Shown: positions 50,314 through 58,574 of the stretch, piece after piece | Layout: every line of letters begins with the position of its first letter | Numbering within the stretch: position 1 is the first letter of the stretch | Assembly (NCBI GenBank): GCA_965228625.1 | Contig: OZ245829.1 | Location: forward strand, 62,001 to 126,000 | Length of the DNA: 64,000 nt | Source: UBA2767 sp965228625 | GTDB lineage: Bacteria; Pseudomonadota; Alphaproteobacteria; Rhizobiales; Methyloligellaceae | Reading direction: 5' to 3' | Made by a program: the position numbers and the translations under genes | The notes under the pieces: model-generated | What the model was told of the DNA's origin: nothing | Database searches by the model: none | Seen by the model: the letters and a program-made list of their open reading frames with translations, nothing else

Positions 50314-50736
50314 TCAGTCCTCGGTGATGGTGCTGGCTGTGGTAATGCGCGGCGTTACGCCGTTGGCGACGGCGATGGTCGGGTTGAGTGCGCCGTAATA
50401 CATGAGATTGTCACCCGCGCCCGAGCCGATACCGACATGGGTGATCGTTTCCGCGCCGCCGGTCGCGGTCGGAAAGTCGATGTTCGAGGTGGGTGAGACC
50501 GAGTTCCCCGTGACTGTCCACCCGCCGGCATTGCGGTCGACCGAGACCCGCGCATAACTCGGATACGCGGCCTCGCCGGTGGACATGTCGCCCGCTTCGC
50601 CGGGCGAGGCGGTGTGCAAGCTGACGGTGAGACTGGTCGCCGGTGACGTCGTGTCGTTTTCCGCAATGTCGGCTATGGCGGTGCCGTTGAAGATCAGTTC
50701 GAGAAGAGCATTCTCGAAGGCGTCTGTTTTGCTCAT
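50314..50736 (-). CDS. Phage tail fibre family protein
   Basis: ATG 50736 starts MSKTDAFENALLELIFNGTAIADIAEND, then SLHTASPGEAGDMSTGEAAYPSYARVSV, GGWTVTGNSVSPTSNIDFPTATGG and NPTIAVANGVTPRITTASTI. This is a very recognisable ~140-residue phage family annotated as tail fibre protein in many podo- and siphoviruses. It is the outermost (most upstream) phage gene seen here on the minus strand. Confidence 0.82.
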   Translation of the reverse strand: MSKTDAFENALLELIFNGTAIADIAENDTTSPATSLTVSLHTASPGEAGDMSTGEAAYPSYARVSVDRNAGGWTVTGNSVSPTSNIDFPTATGGAETITHVGIGSGAGDNLMYYGALNPTIAVANGVTPRITTASTITED

Positions 50737-50819
50737 GGTTTCCTCACAGGCCAAAGCCCTTTATGGCTTCCCGTTGAAAAACAAGAATTTTCCGGGTTTT
50801 AACCCTTGAAAGGCATCTA

Positions 50820-50833
50820 ATTGTAACTACAAT
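50820..50833. promoter_or_regulatory. Inverted repeat before brnT, probable BrnA operator
   Basis: ATTGTA (50820-50825) and TACAAT (50828-50833) form an inverted repeat with a 2-bp centre, 6 bp before the brnT start. BrnA antitoxins repress their own operon by binding such sites; the assignment is by position. Confidence 0.5.
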
Positions 50834-50839
50834 AAAAAT

Positions 50840-51109
50840 GTGCTATATGAATGGGACGAGAACAAAGCCAAGGCCAACGAAGCCAAGCATGGCGTGTCGT
50901 TCGATATGGCTTATGAGTTCGACGTTGCGGTCGAGCTTGAAGCTCTCGACGATACCCAAGGCGAAGAACGATGGGTTTCGATTAGCTTCATCGGCCTGAC
51001 GCTGTACACGATGGTGTATGTTGAAGCAGACCCCGAACGCCGCCGTCTCATCAGTTTGCGGCGCTCAACCAGGAAAGAGCAGGAAGCCTATGCCAAAGCG
51101 CAAGCCTGA
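50840..51109 (+). CDS. brnT: BrnT-family ribonuclease toxin
   Basis: 89 residues. The GTG at 50840 gives MLYEWDENKAKANEAKHGVSFDMA, the invariant BrnT opening (YEWDxxKxxxNxxKHGVSF); ERWVSISFIGLTLYTMVYVE and LISLRRSTRKEQEAYA complete the family. BrnT is a RelE-fold RNase that blocks translation. It overlaps brnA by 20 bp, the usual toxin-first order of this type II pair. It sits at the outer border of the phage cluster, so it may stabilise that region. Confidence 0.92.
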   Translation: MLYEWDENKAKANEAKHGVSFDMAYEFDVAVELEALDDTQGEERWVSISFIGLTLYTMVYVEADPERRRLISLRRSTRKEQEAYAKAQA

Positions 51110-51368
51110 ACATATCTCTCAGGAAGATTGGGATGCAGTGGACTCGCCTGAGCTTTCAGATGAACTGCTCGCAAAACTGAAGCCTACCGTTGTCGCGCAT
51201 CCTGAATTCGTCGAGGCATATAAGCGAACCAGGGGTAAGCAGAAAGCCCCGACCAAGCATCAAGTGACGATACGACTGGATGCCGACATAGTGAGCTACT
51301 ACCGCTCCACTGGTAAGGGCTGGCAGACGAGGCTTAACAACGATCTGCGAAAGAACTTACGCACATAG
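51090..51368 (+). CDS. brnA: BrnA-family antitoxin
   Basis: 92 residues from ATG 51090, inside the end of brnT. The first part (EDWDAVDSPELSDELLAKLKP) binds the toxin; the C-terminal HQVTIRLDADIVSYYRSTGKGWQTRLNNDLRKNL is the ribbon-helix-helix DNA-binding domain. It neutralises BrnT and represses the operon. Confidence 0.92.
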   Translation: MPKRKPEHISQEDWDAVDSPELSDELLAKLKPTVVAHPEFVEAYKRTRGKQKAPTKHQVTIRLDADIVSYYRSTGKGWQTRLNNDLRKNLRT

Positions 51369-51795
51369 TTGAGCCCGATTCCGACACGGAGTTAGGCACA
51401 TTCACAGAAACACCCGCCGCGACATGTGCCGAGCGGGCGCAACAAGCCTGATGCTAAGTCAGAATAGCGCTCATAAACCACAAACCACACACGAAGTCAA
51501 GAAGAAAACCACTATATACGGTATGACCCCCTAAATCTGGGGGTTTTTGACCCTTGAGCGTCTGCTGGTTGTGGTGCTGAAACAGTCGCCCGAGCCGTTT
51601 TGGCGAATCGGCGGGCCGAAAAAGGTCCTCCCCGGGCCGGGTCCCGATAGCGAAATATCCGTCTGTACACGCCCTTTTCGCCGAGGAAATGCCCAGATTT
51701 CTGCGCAAGCGCGCCATCGGAGCACCATACTGACATCAAACGCGTGTGCAGACTTGGTCACCGCTGGGGGCGCGCATCAGCAGACAGGTGAAACG
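51369..51795. other. Gene-free stretch between brnA and the lipoprotein
   Basis: No convincing frame: the plus-strand frame opening at 51547 only leads into the lipoprotein and has poor composition before 51796. The stretch contains the terminator at 51527-51548. Confidence 0.5.
51527..51548 (+). terminator. Rho-independent terminator downstream of brnTA
   Basis: CCCCC (51527-51531), 7-base loop, GGGGG (51539-51543), then TTTTT (51544-51548) on the plus strand. It is 158 bp after brnA. Confidence 0.6.
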
Positions 51796-52350
51796 ATGCC
51801 GCGCCATCTCTCTGGGATCGTATGGTTGACCGCGAAGGTTTGCGGGCTGCTCGCAGGCCTCGCCGCCTGCGCACCGCCACATGCCTACCACGCGGCGCGG
51901 CTGGACAGTGTTCCGATGCCGCCGTCGGTTCTGATGGCGCGAGCCGACGAGCCGGACTGTCGTCTTGCCGTGGAGAAGGCGGTTTCATCTGCTCCCGCAA
52001 AGCAGACGGTCTCCAAGGCCTCCGAAACGAAACGCGTGGCCGCGGATGCCGCGGGCGCCGACTTCGAGAATGAAACGGCAGGTGAAAATACGGAACGGAG
52101 CGAACCCGCGGATGCCGGAACGGCTGTCTCCCCAGAGGCCGTCGAACCACAGGAAAATGCGGAAGCCGCGCCGGATCCGCGCGAGACCGAGCTTGAACGC
52201 CTCAAACAGGAGCGCGACTGCTACAAGCGGGCCGAGCAACTGGCGCGTCAACGCCTGAACGCGTTGCAGACCTCGTCCGCCGAGACCATTGCGGCACTCA
52301 ACCAGATGAGGAACGGTCGGACCGGTCCCGGCCATCGAACCGCGTGGTAG
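51796..52350 (+). CDS. Lipoprotein with C-terminal helix, spanin-like candidate
   Basis: 184 residues from ATG 51796. A signal segment (LTAKVCGLLAGLAAC) ends in a plausible lipobox L-A-A-C. The middle is low-complexity (ETAGENTERSEPADAGTAVS), and the C-terminal helix ETELERLKQERDCYKRAEQLARQRLNALQ has the wording of phage Rz-type spanins (CYKxAExxxRxRLxxLQ). It stands on the plus strand just outside the cluster. It could be a stray lysis gene or simply an unknown lipoprotein. Confidence 0.55.
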   Translation: MPRHLSGIVWLTAKVCGLLAGLAACAPPHAYHAARLDSVPMPPSVLMARADEPDCRLAVEKAVSSAPAKQTVSKASETKRVAADAAGADFENETAGENTERSEPADAGTAVSPEAVEPQENAEAAPDPRETELERLKQERDCYKRAEQLARQRLNALQTSSAETIAALNQMRNGRTGPGHRTAW

Positions 52351-52404
52351 CGCGGCAAGGGTCACGGGCAGACGGCAGTGCCCTACCCGCCGTTTTGTAT
52401 CAAC

Positions 52405-53259
52405 CTAGTCTCTCAGAGAGAGAAGCAGCGGCTGATGGTCCGATGCATCGGTCTGCGTGTCGACGCGGACGGCCGTCGTCCGTGTGCAGACGTCAGGCGT
52501 GATGAAAAAGAAGTCCCGGCAGTGCGCTCCGTCCGGCCATTGCTCGTGATCGTGAATGCCGCAGGTGGGGTCATGGGGTGCATCCCCGTGAACGCAGCGC
52601 CAGGCGTCCACGAGCGGTGCCACGCCATCGTCGAATGACGCCAGAACCGCAGCGTAATCATCGCTCGCCGGCTCGAAATTGAAATCGCCGCACAGCACAA
52701 GCGCTTCCGGACGCTGCAAAGGCGCATAGGGTCCGCGCGCCTCCACGGATGGGTCTTGTGCATTCCGCGCGGCTTCGAAATGAACATCCCGAAGCCGGGC
52801 AACCTGTGCGCTACGTTGCCCCGGTGCGTTGAACTCCAGATGCGTGGTGATGATGCGCAAAGGACCGGCAGGCGTGGAAACGGTCACCTCCATCGCCTGT
52901 CGCGCCATGTGCTTGACGCCGGCGGCGGCCGGCTGCGGCAAGGCATGGCGAAAGACGGACATAACCGGCAACCGCGACAGGATCATATTACCGAAGCTGC
53001 GCCGATATTCGGTCGAACTATCCTCGGCGATCATGTCGACCCCGGCGCCGAACCACGATGAATGCGCGGGAAAGAGCTGCGCGAGCTGCCGCACCTGGTC
53101 GGTGCCGCCGTCGAGCTCGTTTATGAACCGCGATACTTCCTGCAGGCAGATCACGTCCGCGTCGCCCATGGAGCGGATCACATCGGCGATGCGGGGCAGA
53201 TCGATCCTTCCATCGGCGCCTTTCCCGGCCTGAATATTCCAGGTCAGAATCTCGATCAT
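52405..53259 (-). CDS. Endonuclease/exonuclease/phosphatase (EEP) family protein
   Basis: 284 residues from ATG 53259, which overlaps the permease stop as ATGA; the larger open frame upstream is only the permease in another frame. MIEILTWNIQAGKG, VICLQEVSRF, IITTHLEF, LVLCGDFNFEP and the terminal ASDHQPLLLSL are the EEP (DNase I-like) motifs with the Mg-binding Glu and catalytic Asp/His. Encoded at the end of an Ugp-like ABC operon, it more probably cleaves a phosphodiester substrate imported by the transporter than DNA (inference). Confidence 0.88.
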   Translation of the reverse strand: MIEILTWNIQAGKGADGRIDLPRIADVIRSMGDADVICLQEVSRFINELDGGTDQVRQLAQLFPAHSSWFGAGVDMIAEDSSTEYRRSFGNMILSRLPVMSVFRHALPQPAAAGVKHMARQAMEVTVSTPAGPLRIITTHLEFNAPGQRSAQVARLRDVHFEAARNAQDPSVEARGPYAPLQRPEALVLCGDFNFEPASDDYAAVLASFDDGVAPLVDAWRCVHGDAPHDPTCGIHDHEQWPDGAHCRDFFFITPDVCTRTTAVRVDTQTDASDHQPLLLSLRD

Positions 53260-54116
53260 TTGATGCCGGCGTGCATGAAGGACTGCACGAACTGACGCTG
53301 GAACAGCAGAAAGGCGACGAGCAGCGGTGCGACCGCGAGCAGCGTGCCCGCGGTCACGATCGACCAGTCGACGCCGGATTCCGGTGCGCTGAAGATGGCA
53401 AGGCCGACGGTGAGCGGCCGGGTGGTCTGGGAGTTCGTGATAACCAGCGGCCAGAGGAAATTGTTCCAGTGGTAGCTGACCGACACCAAGCCGTAGGCGA
53501 TATAGGTGGGCTTGGCGAGGGGCACGTAGACGCGCCACAGGATCTGCATCGGACCGCAACCCTCGACGCGTGCTGCGTCCTCCAGTTCCTTGGGGATGGT
53601 CTTGAAGGTTTGCCGCAGCAGAAATATGCCGAAGGCGCTGGCCATGTACGGCAATCCAATGCCGGTGATGGTATCGACCAGATGAAGCTCGCTCATGGTG
53701 CGGTAGTTCTCGACGATCAGCACTTCCGGCATGATCATCAGTTGCACCAGCACGAGCGCGAAGGCGACATCGCGGCCGCGAAACTCGAACCGCGCGAAGG
53801 CGTAGGCCGCAAGCGTGCAGAGGACGAACTGCGCTGCCAGGATGGAGGTCACCATCATGAAGGTGTTGAGGTAGTACCGCGCGAACGGGGCCTGCGACCA
53901 CGCTTCACGAAAGTTCTCCAGCGTGAGCGGTGCCCCGAGGTCGAAACGGGTTGCGAATTCCGGCGGATGGAACGCGCTCCAGAAGGCGTAGATCAGCGGC
54001 AGGAGCCAGAGAAACGCCAGCAGCCACGCGGCGGCGACCTCGAGGACCCTGCCGAAGCTCGTGCGCCCTGCCCACCCCCCGGCCTTGATGCTCGCCGTAT
54101 GCGATGCGGCCGTCAT
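53256..54116 (-). CDS. ABC transporter permease (MalG/UgpE-like)
   Basis: 286 residues, six membrane helices. The EAA loop for contact with the ATPase is visible (ELEDAARVEGCGPMQILWRVYVPLAKP). Ends FVQSFMHAGIK, as is common in this class of sugar/glycerol-phosphate permeases. It overlaps the upstream permease gene and the downstream EEP gene by 4 bases each, so the three are translationally coupled. Confidence 0.92.
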   Translation of the reverse strand: MTAASHTASIKAGGWAGRTSFGRVLEVAAAWLLAFLWLLPLIYAFWSAFHPPEFATRFDLGAPLTLENFREAWSQAPFARYYLNTFMMVTSILAAQFVLCTLAAYAFARFEFRGRDVAFALVLVQLMIMPEVLIVENYRTMSELHLVDTITGIGLPYMASAFGIFLLRQTFKTIPKELEDAARVEGCGPMQILWRVYVPLAKPTYIAYGLVSVSYHWNNFLWPLVITNSQTTRPLTVGLAIFSAPESGVDWSIVTAGTLLAVAPLLVAFLLFQRQFVQSFMHAGIK

Positions 54117-54997
54117 CGGTAATGGATCCTCTTGTCCAGGATGACGAACTGGCCGATGGCGATCACCGCGAGCGCCAGCAGCAGGACGACTGTCAGCGTC
54201 GAGGCATAGTTCGGATCGAAGAAGCTGAAAGCGTTCTCGTAAATGTAATAAAGCAACAGCGAGCTCGCATTGTCAGGCCCGCCTTTCGTGAGAATGAAGA
54301 GCTGATCGACGAGCTTGAACGAATTGATCACCGCGTTGATGAGCACGAACAGCGTTGTCGGCATCAACAACGGAAACGTGACGCGCCTGAAGAACGTCCA
54401 GCGGCTCGCCCCTTCCAGTTTGGCCGCCTCTTCAAGCTCGGGCGGCAGGGTCTGCAGCGCCGCCAGATAGAAGATCATGAAAAACCCGGCTTCCTTCCAG
54501 ATCGTTATGACGATGATGCAGCCGAGCACCGTATTGGTATCGCCGAGCCAGTTGTGCGAGGGAAAGCCGAACAGGTCGCCCACCTGGTCCAGCAGTCCGA
54601 TTTCCGGCGTGTAGAAGAACAGCCAGATGTTGGCCACCGCGATCATCGGCAGGATGGTCGGCGTGAAATAGCTCATGCGCACAAGTCCGCGCAGGGGGAG
54701 TTTTTCGTTCACCCAAACGGCCATCAGCAGGGCGATGGCGATGCTGGCCGGAATGGTGCCGACCGCGTACCAGACATTGTTCTCGAGCACCCTCCAGAAA
54801 ACCTGGTCCTCGAGCATGAACCGGTAATTGTCCAATCCGATGAATTTGGACGGGCGCGTTACGGTCCCGGTTGAAAAGAAGCTCTGCGCGAGTGTGGCGG
54901 CCGCCGGATAATGCGTGAAGGTGATCAGCAGGATGGCGGCGGGTGTCAGAAGCAGCCAGCCGTAGATCTGGTTCTTGATGTTAAGGGCGCTTTTCAT
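54113..54997 (-). CDS. ABC transporter permease (MalF/UgpA-like)
   Basis: ATG 54997 (MKSALNIKNQIYGWLLLTPA) is taken, as the upstream extension is unlike protein. 294 residues, six membrane helices; EAA loop ELEEAAKLEGASRWTFFRRVTFPLLMP. Partner of the MalG/UgpE-like permease. Overlaps it by ATGA. Confidence 0.92.
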   Translation of the reverse strand: MKSALNIKNQIYGWLLLTPAAILLITFTHYPAAATLAQSFFSTGTVTRPSKFIGLDNYRFMLEDQVFWRVLENNVWYAVGTIPASIAIALLMAVWVNEKLPLRGLVRMSYFTPTILPMIAVANIWLFFYTPEIGLLDQVGDLFGFPSHNWLGDTNTVLGCIIVITIWKEAGFFMIFYLAALQTLPPELEEAAKLEGASRWTFFRRVTFPLLMPTTLFVLINAVINSFKLVDQLFILTKGGPDNASSLLLYYIYENAFSFFDPNYASTLTVVLLLALAVIAIGQFVILDKRIHYR

Positions 54998-55070
54998 GGC
55001 GCTCCCGGGTTGCAAGTGGCAACGGATCCGGGAGTGGAACACACCGCTCCCGGATCCTTCTCGGCTTCGT

Positions 55071-56360
55071 CTACTGATAGCGCTTGAGCAGGCGATCCGA
55101 CTGGTTCTGAGCGGATCCAAGCGAGTCCGGAGCGGCCGTTTTGCCGGTCAGCGTGGCCTGAATGGCGTCATCCAGGGCCTTGCGAACCCGGCCGGCCTGG
55201 TAGGTCGACAACTCCGGCGTGGCATATTTGAGTTGATCGCGCGCGACGGCCGCGGGCGGAAACTCCGCGACGTATTTCTGGAGTGCGGGTGTCTCATAGG
55301 CCGCCGGGCTGGTTCCGATGTAGCCGGTCTTGATGCTCCATTCCGCGGCCCGTGCGGGCTCGGTCAGAAAGCGGATCAGCTTCATCGCTGCCTTGCGCTC
55401 TTCCGGCGTGGTTTGCTTGAAGATGTAGAAGTTGCCGCCGCCCGTCGGCGTGCCACGGCGTTTCTCGGCCGGGAGCATGGCGACACCGAAATCGAACTTG
55501 GCGTTCTTCTTGACCGCCGTCAGATTGCCGGTGGAGTGCCACATCATGGCTGTCCTGCCTTCCAGGAAGTTCTTGCGCAGCGTGCCCCACTCAATCGTGC
55601 CTTTCGGCATGATGCCGTGCTTGGCGCCGAGGTCCTGCCAGTACTGAAGGGCCTGAACGGTGTTCTCCGCGTTGAAGAACGTGCGGTTGCCCTCACCATT
55701 CATCAGCAACTGGTCGTTCTGCATGGCAAGCGCGCCGAACATCCAGTACGGGTAGCCGGTCGAGGGGATCATGATGGCCCAGCGGTCGACCTTGTCGCCG
55801 TCCTTCTTGACCAGCTTCTTGCCCATGGAGACGAGTTCCTCCCAGGTCGCCGGCGGTTTCTCGGGATCGAGGCTGGCCTCGCGGAACGCGTCCTTGTTGT
55901 AATACATGACGATGGTCGAGCGCTGGAACGGGATGCCCCAGGTCTTCCCGCCCGTGCGGCCATTGCCCATGAGTGCCGGGTAGAAGCTGTTCAGCCAGGC
56001 CTTTTCCTCATCGGTCTCGACAATGTCGTCGAACGGCACGATCGCGTCCTGCTCGATCAGCTCATAAATGTCGATGGAGAACATGACCGACAGTTGAGCC
56101 GGCTTGCCGGCCTTCAGGGCCGCCAATGCCTTGATGCGGGCATCGTTGTAGTTGCCGGCATAGATCGCGTTGACCTTGATGTCCGGGTTGGCCTTCGTGA
56201 AGTCGGCCACGAGGCCATCGACAATCTTGGTGAGCGGCCCGCCGACCGCCACCGGATAGTACATCGTCAGCTCGACCGCCAACGCTGATTGCACGTAGGC
56301 GAACGTTGCGAAAAGGCCGATTGCAAGACCCCTTATCGCTCTCTTGATCCTTCTGATCAT
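55071..56360 (-). CDS. Extracellular solute-binding protein, family 1 (UgpB-like)
   Basis: ATG 56360 follows GGAGG with good spacing; an in-frame start 12 bp upstream is less likely. 429 residues with a signal peptide (GLFATFAYVQSALA). VELTMYYPVAVGGPLTKIVDGLVADFTKANPDIKV and the later WNIMIPSTGYPYWMF-like and GVAMLPAEKRRGTPTGGGNFYIF segments match UgpB-type periplasmic binding proteins for glycerol-phosphate, its diesters or sugars. It lies 96 bp downstream of the ATPase gene and 73 bp upstream of the permease gene. Confidence 0.9.
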   Translation of the reverse strand: MIRRIKRAIRGLAIGLFATFAYVQSALAVELTMYYPVAVGGPLTKIVDGLVADFTKANPDIKVNAIYAGNYNDARIKALAALKAGKPAQLSVMFSIDIYELIEQDAIVPFDDIVETDEEKAWLNSFYPALMGNGRTGGKTWGIPFQRSTIVMYYNKDAFREASLDPEKPPATWEELVSMGKKLVKKDGDKVDRWAIMIPSTGYPYWMFGALAMQNDQLLMNGEGNRTFFNAENTVQALQYWQDLGAKHGIMPKGTIEWGTLRKNFLEGRTAMMWHSTGNLTAVKKNAKFDFGVAMLPAEKRRGTPTGGGNFYIFKQTTPEERKAAMKLIRFLTEPARAAEWSIKTGYIGTSPAAYETPALQKYVAEFPPAAVARDQLKYATPELSTYQAGRVRKALDDAIQATLTGKTAAPDSLGSAQNQSDRLLKRYQ

Positions 56361-56468
56361 TGACTCCTCCATTTTTTGGCAGCCTTTTCTCTGAGCTGCC
56401 GAATTGCAAAACTCGTTCGCACGAACCGCGCTCGACCCCGTCCGGGCCAGTTCATGCCGGTCCGGCCG

Positions 56469-57578
56469 TCACGCCGCGACGCTGAGCGGCTCGGCATCCG
56501 GCACGAGCTGCCCCGTTTCCGCGTCAAAGACGTGAACATTCTCGTTCGACCAGGTCAGGCCGACGTGATCGCCGTCACTGACAGCGCTTCGGCCCGGCAC
56601 GCGGATCAGCACCGTCTGATCACCGCAAAGCGCTTCGACAATGGTGTCGGCGCCGAGATAGTCGCAGGACTGGACCTGCGCCGGCACGCCCTTCGGGCTG
56701 GCTTTCCTCCGGTTGGGTGTCCGGGCCGCCATTGTCAGTGTGATGTGTTCGGGACGAATGCCGAGAATGCGGTCGTTACCGTGTGCGCTCGCCACCACCA
56801 TTCGGTCTGTCCCGGCCACCACCGCACCGCCCTGGGTGCTGGCAAGCGTGATCAGGTTCATGGGCGGTGTTCCGATGAAGCTCGCCGTGAAGGTCGTGGC
56901 CGGAGTGTCGTAGAGTTCGCCGGGCGTGCCGATCTGTTCGATGCACCCTTCCCGCATCAGGATGACACGATCCGCCATGCTCATGGCCTCGGTCTGGTCG
57001 TGGGTGACATAGACGACGGTCATGCCGAGGCGGCGCTGCAGAGCGCGCAGCTCGATGCGCATTTCGTGGCGGAGCTTGGCGTCCAGGTTGGACAGCGGCT
57101 CGTCCATCAGGCAGATCGGGTTTTCGGCGATGATCGCGCGCGCCAGGGCCACGCGCTGGCGTTGCCCGCCGGAAAGCTGCGCCGGTTTTCGGTCGAGCAG
57201 TTCGGTGAGCCCGACAAGGCCGGCGACGCGGTCCAGCCGCTCCGCCTGCTCGGGCGCGGAGACCTTGCGGACCTTAAGACCGAACAGAATGTTCTCCCGC
57301 ACGTTCAGATGCGGGAAGATCGCATAGGACTGAAAAACCATGGAAACCCGGCGTTCGGCCGGCGTTGCGCCGGTCATGTCCTCGCCGTTGATCAGGACAG
57401 TGCCGGCGCTGACGTCTTCCAGGCCGGCGATCATGCGGAGCGTGGTCGACTTGCCGCATCCGGAAGGCCCGAGCAGGACCACGAAGCTCCCTTCGTCAAC
57501 GGTGAAGGACACGTCGTCCACGGCCACCGTTCCGGGCCAGCTTTTGGTTACCCCTCTCAGCTCAATCGCCGGCATCAC
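56469..57578 (-). CDS. ABC transporter ATP-binding protein (MalK/UgpC-like)
   Basis: 369 residues. Walker A LGPSGCGKSTTLRM, Q-loop VSMVFQSYAIFPHLNVRENI, signature LSGGQRQRVALARAI, Walker B PICLMDEPLSNLDAKLR, switch histidine VYVTHDQTEAMSMADR; then a C-terminal TOBE/OB regulatory domain (ILGIRPEHITLTM). It powers import through the two permeases. A 27-bp element similar to one before the deoR-type gene lies 51 bp upstream. Confidence 0.94.
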   Translation of the reverse strand: MMPAIELRGVTKSWPGTVAVDDVSFTVDEGSFVVLLGPSGCGKSTTLRMIAGLEDVSAGTVLINGEDMTGATPAERRVSMVFQSYAIFPHLNVRENILFGLKVRKVSAPEQAERLDRVAGLVGLTELLDRKPAQLSGGQRQRVALARAIIAENPICLMDEPLSNLDAKLRHEMRIELRALQRRLGMTVVYVTHDQTEAMSMADRVILMREGCIEQIGTPGELYDTPATTFTASFIGTPPMNLITLASTQGGAVVAGTDRMVVASAHGNDRILGIRPEHITLTMAARTPNRRKASPKGVPAQVQSCDYLGADTIVEALCGDQTVLIRVPGRSAVSDGDHVGLTWSNENVHVFDAETGQLVPDAEPLSVAA

Positions 57579-57628
57579 GCCTTACCCGCTGCGAAGCAAA
57601 CATGCCCCGCGACATCTAATGTCATGTT

Positions 57629-57655
57629 ATGTCAGTTTTGTTACGTTTCATACAT
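57629..57655 (-). promoter_or_regulatory. Putative DeoR-family operator before the ABC operon
   Basis: This 27-bp element starts ATGTCAGTTTTGT and ends TTTCATACAT. It matches 20 of 27 positions of the element at 58548-58574 (ATGTCA, TTTTGT, TTC and TACAT blocks conserved), placing one copy before each of the regulator and the transporter. Confidence 0.55.
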
Positions 57656-57690
57656 AAAATGGCGGCCCCGGCGTCATCCGCGGGACCTGA

Positions 57691-58488
57691 TCATTCGGGA
57701 ACATGAAGCGTTATGCCTTCACGCGCGAGCATGCCCGCAAACGGTTCCGGCGGTTGCCGGTCGGTGAAGACGGCATCGATTTCGGATGCGTGCCCGACCC
57801 TGATGGCCGCGTCTGATCCGAATTTGCTGTGGTCCAGCGCCACGAACTTCCGGCGAGATATGCCCATCGCCGCCTTCGAAACCCCGATGTCCCGGTAATC
57901 GTAGTCCAGCAGTTCACCCTCGGTATCGATGCTACCGACGCCGAAGATGCCGTATCCGACACGAAAGCGTTCGAGGAACTCGCGCGTGGCTTCGCCGGTG
58001 GTCGCATGGTCGTTGTGGCGCAACAGGCCGCCGGCAAGGATCACCTGGAAGGAGCCGCGCCGGCTCATCATGGAGGCAACGGTGAGATGATTGGTGACGA
58101 TTGTCAGGCTTTGATGGCCGAGCAGCGCTTCTGCAACTGCTTCCATGGTCGTCCCGATATCGATGAAGATCGTTGCTCGTTCCGGGATTTGCGCGGCGAC
58201 CAGCCCGCCGATGATCCGCTTTTCTGCCGAATACCGGCTGCGCCTCCCGCCATAGTCCATGACCGAGAGGGCGCGGGGCAGACCGGCGCCGCCATGATAA
58301 CGGGCAACGAGTCCCCGCTGCTCGAGCTGCTTGATATCGCGCCGTACCGTTTGCTCCGAGACACGGAACGCCTTGGCCAATTGATCTATGGCGACGAAAC
58401 CCTGTTGGCGGACGCGCTCCAGGATCTCGGTCTGCCGGCTCTGCAATCCGGGATTTGAGGTCTGTTCCAGCTCCAAGGTATCGCCCAT
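57691..58488 (-). CDS. DeoR/GlpR-family transcriptional regulator
   Basis: ATG 58488 has GGAG six bases upstream; a second ATG at 58500 is possible. 265 residues. The DeoR helix-turn-helix QTEILERVRQQGFVAIDQLAKAFRVSEQTVRRDIKQLEQRGLVARYHGG is followed by the sugar-phosphate-sensing domain (TIFIDIGTTMEAVAEALL; VILAGGLLRHNDHATTG). It is the first gene of the minus-strand operon deoR-ATPase-SBP-permeases-EEP and very likely controls it through the paired 27-bp elements. Confidence 0.92.
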   Translation of the reverse strand: MGDTLELEQTSNPGLQSRQTEILERVRQQGFVAIDQLAKAFRVSEQTVRRDIKQLEQRGLVARYHGGAGLPRALSVMDYGGRRSRYSAEKRIIGGLVAAQIPERATIFIDIGTTMEAVAEALLGHQSLTIVTNHLTVASMMSRRGSFQVILAGGLLRHNDHATTGEATREFLERFRVGYGIFGVGSIDTEGELLDYDYRDIGVSKAAMGISRRKFVALDHSKFGSDAAIRVGHASEIDAVFTDRQPPEPFAGMLAREGITLHVPE

Positions 58489-58547
58489 GTGCTGCTCCAT
58501 CCTTCGCCGACCGGCGGGCGGTGGTGGCCGTCTCCCTGCAACCGCCA

Positions 58548-58574
58548 ATGTCAATTTTGTCGTTATTCTTACAT
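58548..58574 (-). promoter_or_regulatory. Putative DeoR-family operator before the regulator gene
   Basis: Starts ATGTCAATTTTGT and ends TTCTTACAT; partner of 57629-57655. Located 60 bp upstream of the regulator start, suggesting autoregulation. Confidence 0.55.

Noticed and set aside
17209..51368. Ordinary intact prophage
   Set aside because: No integrase, repressor or replication gene and no att-like direct repeats were seen at the borders, and the late operon is interrupted by host genes.
54975..57767. Two long plus-strand frames opposite the solute-binding protein and ATPase genes
   Set aside because: Both are antisense to genes with complete ABC motifs, with no start context.
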